From: Apteryx mantelli
Taxonomy: Eukaryota; Chordata; Aves; Apterygiformes; Apterygidae
Reading direction: 5' to 3'
NCBI RefSeq assembly: GCF_036417845.1
Contig: NC_090020.1
Coordinates: 30,922,425-30,986,424, forward strand
DNA length: 64,000 nucleotides
Positions 1 through 12,200 of this stretch are shown here, piece by piece; the stretch's first letter is position 1; each line of letters starts with the position of its first letter. Both the position numbers and the translations under genes were made by a program. The notes beneath the pieces are model-generated. The model saw nothing but the letters and a program-made list of their open reading frames with translations. It ran no database searches and was not told where the DNA came from.

Positions 1-585
1 GAATGACATTGATTATTCATAGATATTCCTCATAATTTGTTTTGAAAAGATTGCATTATTTAGATCACACCAAGAGTTGTCCAAGACAAGAGCTAACTGG
101 TGACACAGAACAACTGCTCTTTAACATAATGGCCTCAAGTAAAAACAAGTTGCTTATTCAGGAGGACCTGGGGTATCAATACATTACAAAGGACTTCAAA
201 AACTGACAGATTTATAGATGAAATAAAAGAAAGATAACCTTTCACTTAACACCTGAGTCAACTTTCTACTGCAGCCTGAGGAAAGGTGTTTTGCAGTTTA
301 ATTTTAAAATTTAAAGTCTTTTAAATTGTTCAGTTGCATATCTTCATGAGGAGTAATAAAGGTTTCAAGGTCATGGTTCTCATGCTGTGGCAAAGCTATA
401 AAGCACTATTTTTCATCACAAAAAAACCTCTCGATTATATGTATCCACTAACAAAATGTTTCTATGGTTTTTAAAGAGGCAAGAGGGCTGTTGCTTATCT
501 TTATAGACTTCTACTCCACAGGTTCATTAAAGCCAACTGCTACAAAGTAATCAAACATCTGAAAGAATAGGGGGGGAAAAAAAAA

Positions 586-622
586 AGAGAGAGAGAGACA
601 GAGAGAGAGAGACAGAGAGAGA
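586..622. repeat. (GA)n microsatellite with GACA interruptions
   Basis: Alternating GA units, interrupted by CA, follow a G6A10 tract. Confidence 0.9.
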
Positions 623-3600
623 CCAACTCCGCCCACACTCCTGGGGAAAAAAGGGAAAAAAAACTCAAAGACAAAAAGAACAGTCAATTATCATTGTTCA
701 TCAATGTAAACAATATTTTATAGACCAACACCTAGCAAAGCAGATGAAAGATAATGGAGCTAACTTAATCTAGATTATGTAAATACAGCCAGACAGCAAT
801 TGCAAAAAATATTTGAACTCATGATCAAAGTTAAGCAATCAACTTGAATAGTCATTGGCAATTCAGTGCCAATATACCCATGTGGAAAAGCTTCAGAAAA
901 CTTTAAGCAAAACAAGAAGTCTCTGCATGCAACACATAACAGATAGATGTGCAACAATGTCAGAGATGCCTACACAAGAAACTGCTACAACCATTAGTTC
1001 TCCCCACATTAGTGTGATGAGGTGGTAAGTGCCATTTGCTATTACCTTTGCCTATTACCTTAGATAAAAACTTTTGTTTTAGAGAGCACTGCTGCAACTA
1101 TGCCCGCTGTGGGGCAGTGGGAATATCAAGAACGCACCTTGCACAGATTCATCTTGCTGGTAAAAGGTAACTTCAATGGTGACAAACAGCAACCAGGCTA
1201 CTTCCAGTCATGGAAATACACAGCTTCTACAGAAAGTGAAGTCATTGGAGAATGAAGAGCACCTATCCACTTGTAACAGTATTCATAACAACTAACCAGA
1301 GATAGTAATTCCACTGTAGATTTAAAATACTAAGATGTTTACAAATCATTATGACAGCCCTGTCAATCAAAGAAAAATGTTTATTGCACCAAACACAGTC
1401 CCTACAGAAAAGGAGCAAAGAACCCATCATTACATTTAGTGGATTCCCAGGCAATCTAGATGGAGGGCCTGGACATCCCCACCACAGGGTCTGCCAGGAT
1501 GTACAGACAGGACAAGCAATGCCTTGCTCCAGAGCTGCCCGAAGAACCCCAGGAGAAACACGACCTTCCCCATGTCCCATCACTTGGGCCTCCAATAGAG
1601 GTATGCCACTTGACTCGGTAAATCTTAACACGAGTTAATTTTATTCCTCTCTAATGTTCCAGGTAATTACAAGTTGTATTTGCAATGCACAGTCTGTACT
1701 TCATAATGCTTCTATTATTATTTCCACACTCTGAAGTTGTAAAGTTGAAAGGGGGATTAATTTTCTGTATTTATTTACAGTGCTGAAGCTATCATCATCT
1801 ATTTGTTTATTTAATACTAATCTTTATATGTGGCAGACTCTCAATAAATCAGTATTGCTAAGCCTAGTACCCCCTGAAAATGTTTCATAAAAATTTATGG
1901 TCAATTTGCTAGAATCTGATGCAGTCAAATGCAGTAAATTAAATGTTCTATAGGTTTATGGCTCATGCTCATGATGAGTGTGCATTAAGACGTATACTGA
2001 GGAGGCAAAAGTCACATGATGCTCATAAATATCCACTGAATGAAAAGTATGCGAAGAACAGTGAGACTGTTACCTAAAGTGGAAAATTAAAGGATGGTGG
2101 AAAATAACACCAATAGGTGGAGAGGTGAATGGTAGAGCAGATGGGGAGGACGGCAAGGTGTTGAAAATGTAATTAATGTTTGAAGCACCTTGAACAGGAA
2201 AACTACTTTATAAATGATAAGTACATCATTAATCAATTTTCAGTTGATTATCTTTTTTCAAACAACCTGTTACACTGAGAGATTCCTCTACATAGAGTAG
2301 AAGGATGCGATACCTTCAGCATCCCTTTGAGCTGAAGAGGTTGTCAACTTATCAGCTCCAAGAGACATGAAGTTCAAATGTAGATATCTGTAATAACTCT
2401 TATCTTCAAACAACAAGGCTACAGCAAAGCCATTTAAAAAAAAAAAGGCAGTTTAGTGAGAGCTGAAGGGGTTGTCTGCACATGTGTGTACACCTCCGCC
2501 CCCCCAAGGGGTCACCAAGTGTACTGGTACAAGTTTAAAAAGTGTATCAAATAGAAAAAATAAATATTAGTCTCTGTTACTGTATTGAATATGAGAAAAC
2601 ATAGATTACATGGAGGGGAATCAGTCAAGGTTTTAACCTTTCAAGTATTGTTACTTACAACTTACAATCTGACAAGGCAGACAGTCTTGTAAGCAATCCG
2701 TGTTTCCCAGATAATGACCTATAACCTGCAGATCACTTAGATCATTTGCTGATCTGTTAATACCTAACTGGTCACATATTGTTATTTTCTTCTTACTTCC
2801 ATCAGCTATCACCACACTACATATTCTCTGAAAGATTACTCTGTTATGCAGTAGCTAAAACTATGGACTAGTCAGTCCATCAGTGCGTACCTAGCTGCAA
2901 AAGCTGGAAGGGCAATGCTGCTGAAGCACAGATTGGATCTAGAGTAATGAGCCTACCTCAATTAAGTGTGCATTTATGCAGAGCAGGCTAAAGGTCTGGT
3001 ATGATTTAACATACCAAAATCTGGATACCATAGTTCCTCGTTGCAAGTAAATCAGTGCTGGGATGTGCAATCAAGAGAGTGCAAAAACTACTGTTTTCAA
3101 ACAGCATTTAATTCCTTCCTTCACACTTCCATTAGCCACCCCACCAGCATGCAGTTTCTGCTCCAGTGGCTGCCCCAGCACACATTCTGCTGTCACCAAA
3201 AGCAGCAGTGCCCTGCTTTGCTGGAACATCAAGCAGAAGATTTACCTCATCCCAGCAGGTCTTACAGGACCAAAGCAGATGGAACAGAAAGATGAGCTAA
3301 CTTATCTATCACTGACTCCTCATCTCCTTTTGTGTATTCCCTAGTCTTGTTCAGTCTTAGTCCTTTTTAATCTACAGGATTAAAAAAAAAAAAAAAAAGG
3401 TCAAGGTCATTTATTCAGATTATTCCATAATGTGTTCTGACCAACTCTAACTGCAGTTTTCTCAAGAATTCTTTTCAAGTTCTGATCCCACAATCCTAAT
3501 AAAATCCATTTTCATACCTAAATAATTTCTCTTTCCTGATGTTTTTACCCTTCAATTATTTGCAAATTAATGCAACTTAATCCAAAATTGCAGTCTTCAC

Positions 3601-3769
3601 ATATGTATATACTATACATTTACAGATTCAAATGATTCCTCACATATCATAAACTTCACATATCATAATGCTTCCTCACATCATAAATATCATAATGTCA
3701 TAACATTCAATGCAACCTCAAGTTTTAATTCAATTGGTCTTTCTTCTAACAAGATACCAAAACCAAATA

Positions 3770-3990
3770 ATGCAACTGAATCAAAACTTGATGAGGAAGA
3801 CTGGGAAGGACCATTCCACTACCAGTAACAGAGAAGTCATCCCAGTGAATCACATTAAAGGTCCCTCTAGGCCAACATCCTGCCTCCAACAGCACCTAGT
3901 AGTTGGTTTCTTCCCAACTTCATTTTCTTTTGTCCCTGCTGATCAGGGTTTGGTGAGGGACAAGTAACAGCCATTCCCAGGGAGAAAACT
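3770..3990. repeat. Possible ancient interspersed repeat (CR1/L3-like)
   Basis: The segment with GGTCCCTCTAGGCCAACAT, CCTGCCTCCAACAGCACC and the following TTTGGTGAGGGA resembles, from memory, a diverged amniote CR1/L3-type repeat. The family cannot be fixed by eye and the edges are guesses. Confidence 0.3.
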
Positions 3991-6900
3991 GCTCCCCACT
4001 TCAAATGTGTCTTGTAACAAATGAATAGGAAAGACAGGTCAGATGGATTAAGGACAGTGATGCTTCTCTGATGAACGTCCAATTTGCAGTAATCTGCAGC
4101 TTCCAGAAGGGGGTAGCTCAAAGCATTTAAGAGGACAGCTTGTGCAATTAATAAATCTTTAGCTAGAATTCAGAAAATTCACCAGGGTAAAATCTAATAA
4201 CCTCTTTTGAACATATGCAGAGTACTGACAAGTTATGACAGACACTGTTACCACAACTTCAACTCACAAGAAAAACATGTTTCACCTCAACTAGAACAAT
4301 TCTGTCCAGGAAATTACACATGGAAATAAGATCTTATATCACAATGCATGGCTAGAAAAGCCAATGGGTTTGCACTAGACACACAGTCTGCACGTGTGCC
4401 ACTCGCTCAGGACATCAAAGTAACTCTTCACATCTCTCCTGAGGTTATCAGACCTCTGAAAAAACTGGACAAATGGTCAGAACCCTCTAGCTCTACACAG
4501 AGGAGTTCAAGGTAGGGAAAAGAGAGATTATGAAAAAAAAAAAAAGGAAGAACCCCCCCCCACACACACACCCCTACTCACACATCCAGATTTTTTCAAA
4601 CATGTGGCAATCAGAACCACTGTTCTTAGGTCTTCTGTGGACACATGCTATTCCTCCCCATTAACTACTTGCATTACTAGTCATTTCTTTTCACCTGATT
4701 TATCTTGTTCTGGCAAGTTAACCCTTTCTGCAGTTTGTTTTACCATATTTCTCAGCATTTTATCTGTCCTCAAACATCATCCTAGTTTAGCAAACCCTGT
4801 ATATTCAGGCTCCTATACATCAGTGTCTATGCAGCTTGAAGTACTGCTCACAAAGAAATCAACAACACTGATCAATCCTTCCCACCCCTCAAACTACAGA
4901 ATCTGTTGGTACAGATTTTATAATCTGAATGGAAGTGTTCACAGAAGACTATCAAATAGCTCCTTAAAAGCCATTTTGTATATTCTACTTTGAATACCAA
5001 TGCAGTGACAGATCACACAAAAGTATGATTTTACATATATTTCACCATTTATAGAAGCAATAATTTTAACGTATTTTCTTCTTCTCTCTCCCTCTACAAC
5101 ATGTGCATCAGTTCCAGCGACATTTACTTCAGTGTGCATTGCAACAAAAATTATGGTTGCATTTTCCTTGTTATAATTCTGCTGCTTGCTTACAACTTCA
5201 GAAAATTTTACCAGTTAAGACTGAAATTTTCATGCTTTCTCTCTGCTTCAGGCTATATTAAATTTATTTAATGTCTCAGCAGAAACAATTCAACCATTTC
5301 CCAGAAAGAGGTTAATGGAGAAAAAAAAACATTGGTGAAACTACCCATTTAAGGCAGTGGATTTGTTCAGCAATGCAAGCCCCTTCATTACTTGCCACCT
5401 TGATAATGACATACACAGATTTGGCAGAGCCTTTAGAAGAACACAGAAATCTTCTTTTGCTCAAGCTTTAAGTGAGACTGGTATCTCAGTTCTTTGAATG
5501 ATCTAACTTTCCTTGCAAGTTTCCAAACCATCTCAACCAAGCACCTCAGCAGTCTTGCCTAATGGCTTGGGAGCCTTATGAAACATTCACCTGTATGTAC
5601 CAGGTACAATTCTATCCATTTTGCAATATCATGCAGCACAACTAAAAAAGGACTCAGCCTTCTACCATTTAGAGGTCTACTACCTTCTAGGATGAGCAGG
5701 CCAAGTATATATTCAACTATTTTGTCTTTTAACACAAATGTTATATTCTTATGACAGAGTCAAGGCTAGAGAAGAATTTTCACTATCAACACGACCCTCC
5801 TGGCCTCCAGCTTATGCACAGCACTTTGATGATCCAAATAACACCACATCCAGTTACTTAAGTTAAGAAAACAAACAAACAAAAACCATGTACCATACAA
5901 TACTCTCAGCAAGACAAAACTGGGGCTAAGATGCTGACAATGACAAGCATTACAAAGGCTTTGTACTTTTGTGTTGCTTTGAACCCCTGAAGCAAGGGAA
6001 GGGAAACAATTAGCTGTATCATTCAGACTACAATACCCCTATGATTGCTGCAATAGTCCAAAAGGCCCACTGCTTACACATGCAGTTTGACAAAAATATA
6101 ACCAGTTTTCTTCCTGAAAATGGTGTTCGGCATCAAGGAGGAGTCACACTTCCAAGTAATTCGTTTTAGACCTCACATATGTGCCTCACAGGCACATATT
6201 CCTACTGTCTTTACATACTTCTGGTGTTCCACTCATTTTTTAGGTAGTGAAGACAAGTTCCCTACAGTCCATATGCTTTTCTCTCCTCACTGCTAGCGAT
6301 TCAGCTCTCTCTCTCTCTCTCACTGAAGGTACTGATGTTGCAATCTAGAAACACTTGGTTTGAGCAGTTGTCTGATGATCTTGGTTGTTATGCACTCAGC
6401 CCCTTCAGCGTTTGACTTACCCAGATAAAATGAAGTGCAAGCTGGACCAAGACCATCACAAGCATAGAGCATACAGTATTCTCAGAATAGACACAAGCTT
6501 TACATTTTAGTGGTCAAGCTCCATCCTGCATTCAACAGCACAGGTCTAAACTGATACTCCAAAAGACAGGGAAACACCATTTTGAAACAACAATCAAATT
6601 AAAAAAAAAAAGTCAACTAATACCTAGAAATAATACACTAAAATAATTTCATTGCTCCAGTTAAAGCTATCTCGACAGCAACCTTTAAAGGGAAGCCTGT
6701 ATCTTGTTACACACCCTTAAAAAGAAACCCCACAACACCAAGCAAGGAAGAACCATTTGTCTGTGTAATCAAGTTACACAGGAAGTTCTGTCACCCAAGT
6801 GTTCAAGTTTTGCTCCTACGCCAGAGGTGTTTTATCTTCTTATGGTTAAGCAGGCAACTCATATCCATAGCTACAGTAAATTCAGCATCCACTTCTTGCA

Positions 6901-8532
6901 GAGACATTCCTGAACCACGACCAAGAGTCCTTGAAACTGTGGTCTAAAGACAACCACTAATAAAATAGATGGCAAGCATCTGATGTCAACACTTTCTGCT
7001 ACTTAATAAAGGATGTTCAACCTAGATTTCAAGCCAGTTTTAGCAGATAGCTGTAGATTATAAACCAGGCTTTAATCCTGGAGACATCATAACCATTTAG
7101 ATTAGCAAGGTTGAAAAGAGAAACATGACAAACTAATGGTCATTTCCTAGCTAGGGAAAAAGCCTTCCAGCCACTGTTGGCCTCTTAATTGCTGGACTTG
7201 ACAATGTAAACCGAGTGAATTTAAGAAGTTCATAAACATTATCTAATAGATCCTACTGTCCCCAAAGGTCATACATAGCCTATGAGAAGGGCATTCCCAA
7301 ATACCCATCACCTCTTTCCTCCCCTAGGTGCAATTGGTTTCTTTCAAGCCTGGATTGAATTCCAAGTTTTGGGTTCAAGCCATTAGGTTTCATGCATATG
7401 GAATACCTTCGGAGGACAATATGCCATACTGAACTTACTAACATCTTCATCTGAGCTGGAACTGCAATGATATATGAAAAGGAACAGCTGGTAGGACTCT
7501 GAGCTTTAAAAATGTACTTTCTTACTTGTTCCAAAACAACTTTTTATCTGTCCCTGGTGCACACTGAAAGTAAATCAGCTGAATTGGAAGTATATGGAGA
7601 AACATATGAATGCCATTTGCATGACTACTGGCTAGTTGAGATGCTAAGACAAACCATCTATACTTACCACTCCTGAATTAACTTTTACCTGATTGAGTTT
7701 CATTCATCTGCTTGTACAGCAATTTCAATTCAGGGAAATTATTTATCTTGGAGTACTGGTAATATAACACTTAAGCCTGATCTTCAAGGCTAATCTAAAT
7801 CAGTATCATAGGTGCCCTGTATTCACTGTCCCACCACCTTCTTGTAAAGACTCTGTTAAGGTCATGAAGATATGTTCCCACCTGTTTCAGCTTACAGAAT
7901 CAAGCCCTGAAGTATGCAGCCAATTAGGAATTTTTCGTGCACACAAGGAAATAAGTTCCCTTCATTTACAACAAATATATTTGCCAATATTTCACATTTC
8001 AACTGTACCACAACACACAACATTTACATGTATTACAAACAAGTTGCTCAGTCATACAATTTAATACATGTTGAAACCTAATTAGCCTTTTAAGTCAAAC
8101 TGATTATATCTTTTTAAATGTTTGCTTTTCTTATTTGCTATAAATAACCATTTAAATACAAAAATATATTAAGCAGCATTTCATCTGAATCCTATCAAAC
8201 AAAGTTACTGAAGCATGAGGATCATATAACCAGTGAAGCAGAAGACCATGCTATTACATGGATAAATGCTCTAGTTACTGAAGCAACACAAAACAATCAC
8301 AGGAACATGGCTTTAGAAACCTCAAAAGCAACTCATTTCAGGACAAAGTTCATTCATTCATTTAAAAAAAAAAAAAATCGTATTTATGTGTGCATGTATA
8401 CAAGCCATTTGACCTCAAAAATCCCACAAAGCACATGCACTCAGCTTTGATTAAAATAATTTTATTGTTTTCCATCCACCTCTCCCAAGAAACTATAGAA
8501 AACATGAGCCAGAACTCAAAGGCATCTATGAA

Positions 8533-8596
8533 ATATATATATGTGTGTGTATGTATGTATGTATGTGTATGTATCTGTATGTATGTATGTATGTAT
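8533..8596. repeat. TA/TG to (TATG)n microsatellite
   Basis: An imperfect array of ATGT/TATG units directly before the CpG-rich island at 8,631. Confidence 0.9.
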
Positions 8597-8630
8597 AATT
8601 AAAATTTTATATACATATAATTAACAGTTC

Positions 8631-9265
8631 TCGGCTCGTTTCAGCTCTGGAAAATGGTTGCCCAACAGTCTCGGGCCGCAGTGACTCTTCCCAGATGACA
8701 GTGCAGCTCGTCCGTCCTCACTTGCCCTTTGGGGACATCTGACCCTGCCTGCTGGCCTCCAGTTACACAGCTGCACTTCTGCCTCCTCTTGGGGGCCCGG
8801 TCCCTTGCTCCCGGGTGGTTTGGGAGGCCGCAGGGTACTGCAGCCGGGAATCCCCCTCTCCCGAAGCCTGGCAGCCCGCCACAAGCATTGGCCAGCACTG
8901 CCAGGGCCAGGTTTCTCCAGATAGCAGACAGGGCTCTGACTGATTTCATATCTCCTGCATCAAGAAAAAAAAAAAATAGAAACCCCTCCATGCAAAGAAA
9001 GTTTACATAAAACCATATACGGTTACAGAAAGCAGTACAGCCTGGTCCCACCGGGGGGGAGGTGGAGGCGGCCAGCGCAAACCCCGGCAGTGGTGGGAGC
9101 CGGCGCTCACGAGGAGACCGGCCGGGCGCGAAGCCTCGCTCCCCACACCACCCGCCCGGCGCTGCGGGGTTTCCGCTCAAAAAAGGCGAGACGTGGGGAT
9201 GCTGAGCAGGGCCAAGCCCTCCATCAGCTACTCTTGCCCCTGTCGGAGGATTGCCACCTAACAAG
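8631..9265. promoter_or_regulatory. Isolated CpG-rich island, unknown gene
   Basis: A GC-rich block with dense CpG (most dense at 9,045-9,200), abruptly bounded at 8,631 by AT-rich DNA. It lies 8 kb beyond the inferred 3' end of RASEF. On the minus strand there is a possible donor CTC|GTGAGC (9,105-9,110) and, 150 nt on, a strong acceptor-like T12CTTGATGCAG ending at 8,955. That would fit a short two-exon non-coding transcript or a 5' exon of an unseen gene. A 207-codon open frame on the minus strand (8,641-9,264) contains a run of Phe from the T-tract and does not look like a protein. Confidence 0.5.
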
Positions 9266-12200
9266 AAGGGTTTTTTTTTTCCCTACATTTGCACTTATTT
9301 TACATGGAACAGGGAAAGGCTAGAGGAGCTCATTTGTTTCCAACTGCAAACATTTGTTCGTTACCCCAGGCTGATCACCAGAGTAAAGAACAAACATTTG
9401 CTGCATTGATGAAATGGGGCAAAAGAACAATGAACCCAGGGACTCGCCAGGCTAACATTTACAGTTGTTTTAGTTAACTTGAGTTAATTGCCAATTAATG
9501 CATGCCACTACACAACCAAAAGCTCTAATCTAGGTAGTCCCAAAGTGAGGGCCTTTCATTTCTTATATTTTAATTATTTATTTATTCAACCTTAACATAC
9601 TCAGACTACCAAGATATGTGTGCAAAGGGACTCTTTAAAGAAGTAATGTGTTCAGCCTATGAGATACTCCAAATTACAGTGTTGTGCGTATTCTGATGCT
9701 AGGCAACCTTATCAGTCAAAGGAGTTAGAATGCATTTTTTTTCCATTCAAAGATTGCAGTGAACTGTTTTTCATTACAGAAAACTAGCCTGAAGCAATTT
9801 ATTTTCATAATAATAAAATTCTAAAAGACAACTGAAAGCAAAGAACGAAACTAATCCAAGCTTTTTTGCAAGACAACAGCAAGCACCCATAGTCACAGAC
9901 ATATGTACTGCTCCACTAATTGCGACATGAGAAAAGTCGAACAAATATATGACAAAAGAAAGATGGTTACATGGGTAAAATTTTGAATGTCAAGTTTAGG
10001 CTAGAGGTAATTTTCACGAATAAGTTATAAACCACCTAGCTTGTTTCAGTGAAAATACCACTGCATTTAACTAACACAGTATGTATGTGTTACTATATTA
10101 ACCTAATTTTTAATGGCTTTTTTTTTTTTTTTTTGGCATAACCAGCCTAACCTGTGGGATTAAATTAGAATAAAGAATGTTATCTTGGACATTGCTGCCC
10201 TCTAGCGATTACACAGAACAAGCAATTTGAGAGGAAAAGAAAACGCGCTGCAGAAGGATTTTTTCTCCTCAACATAGCTACCTACGATCGTTTGGGTATT
10301 GTTGAAGTATGACAGAAGTTTATGAGAGTGAAATCTTAGTTGAGGCCTTAAAACATCATCTGAATAAGCAAAGTATTTGTATTAAAAAATACACATTATT
10401 TTTGTGCTGTGTGATACAGTTATCATTAGTATGGCTAAAGTTAGTTTAGCTAAATTAACAGATATTGTAAGTTAAAAAATAGATATACAGTCAGAGCTAC
10501 TTAGAGATATAAAACTAACTTTCTTTCTGCAGTTACTGTACTTACAAAAACTGCAGCTGAAGTTGATTTGCAACCTAAATTGCAATGACAGAAAATCATT
10601 TAGAATTGATTGCAAAAGGTTGATGAACTTTGTATGGTCTGAATTTTGATGATTTGTAACACTATGAAATGGCACGAAAAATCCTGGTTAAAAGCTACAG
10701 ATTTGTGATGCTTCAATGTAATAAATAAACATATTTCTGTAAATGGAATATATAGTACAAGAAATGATTACAGATTACAATAAGAGATTATTTTGTATTG
10801 CATTAAAATAGTACATGCAAAATAATTTAGAATTGTTACAGTTGCTCAAAAGAAGTCTATATTACATGACACCTAATTCAGTGAATGAGTTGGTTAATAC
10901 ATTACTTTAGCTAGCAGACATTTATGTATGTGATGGTGTTTACACTGCTGGGGACTTTCACATCAAACAGTGCCAGGCGTTTCAACAAACGGCTATGTAA
11001 ATCATTAAATGTGCATCATTGCCTTCATTCCATAAATTCATCATATACAGAATTCCCTCTCATTTCAGTTACAGTAAATAAGTACTATAAGGTTTTGTAA
11101 AAATTGAAAGCTAATTTTTTCTGTGTTTTATCTGTATTTTATAGTAGAGAATTTGCTTGATAGTCCTTAACTTTGTAATTCCAAATTTCCCATATTTTGT
11201 GACAGTGATTTTTTTTGTTTAATTTATTCAAATTAATTTTAATGGGACCTTGTCTATATTATGAATAATTCTGGAAATCCTACCCTTTGATGTAGTTTCT
11301 TCATGCAAAATCTTAAACCTGATTTATTTCACCAGTGTGAATGCCAGTTAACTGGATTAAATTATAACATAGTAAACCACATCAGCGTAAACCCAGTTTT
11401 TTATCTTTATATGCAACAACCTGGTGGTGAATATGTCTGAATCCTACAAATGTAAATCTCTAGTTAGACTTCGCAGTCATCTGTAACAATACAATCGAAT
11501 TAATGCAGCTAACAATGTAATCATGTACACTAGTGCAGGTGTGTTGGTGGGAGAGAGGTAGGAATGGGTTAATGCACCCTTAATGTTTCCTAGTGTAACT
11601 GCACTTGAGATACTTAACCAGTGTTTTTCAAAATGTGTGCTGGAATACTAAATGGTTGTTTTATGAAATTACTGCTGATTTACTCCCAGTAAAGAAGGCC
11701 ATTACCTCTCCAGAAGAAAGAGAACTCTTGCATTTTAGAAAAAGAAATAATCTGTTCAAAAATTATTTTCATTGCTGTTGTCTGTATCAAAGCATTACCT
11801 AGGATCATACTTGGTACTATAATGACATTAAAAGTCAGTAGCTGACACTGCACAATTATAAACCAAATAGTTTGTGCATTTATGTAATCCAGACTGCTTC
11901 CTGTTTAAGTCCTCAGCGCACCCAAACGGCATGCACCACCGATGCTCCCTGGATGCTCCAAGGATGCTTCTGCCGGACCTCAAACTCCCATTTCCCTTCT
12001 GCTGAACACCAAGGTACGTGCAAGGGGAGGGGGAAAGGGAACAAATGTAGTATGAACGGGGAACATACCAGAGCATGCACCCAGGCCCAGCAGACCAAAA
12101 TTAGTCTTGGGTCCAGAATGTTTTTTGAGAGGACAAGGTTGTCCTATAGAGCTAGCTTTAATGAAATTGTCTTTTGAATCAACTTAGTTTTGAAAAAAAA

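Larger units (their letters stand above)
1..8630. other. Intergenic AT-rich DNA, no gene seen
   Basis: No open frame with recognisable domains or a splice-compatible exon chain. It contains a GA-rich microsatellite (about 586-622), short poly-A and poly-C/CA tracts (3,380; 4,550-4,575), a CT run (6,306-6,321), CACATATCATAA-type short repeats (3,597-3,700), a possible old repeat (3,770-3,990) and a TATG array (8,533-8,596). Confidence 0.7.

Noticed and set aside
8631..8980. Processed retrocopy with a poly-A tail (GC-rich block ending in A12)
   Set aside because: No AATAAA before the A-run, no target-site duplication, and CpG density continues beyond the A-run, so an island with a T-rich splice tract on minus fits better.
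8641..9264. 207-codon open frame on the minus strand in the CpG island
   Set aside because: Low stop density is expected at this GC content; the frame crosses a T12 tract giving a Phe run, and no domain or family is recognisable.
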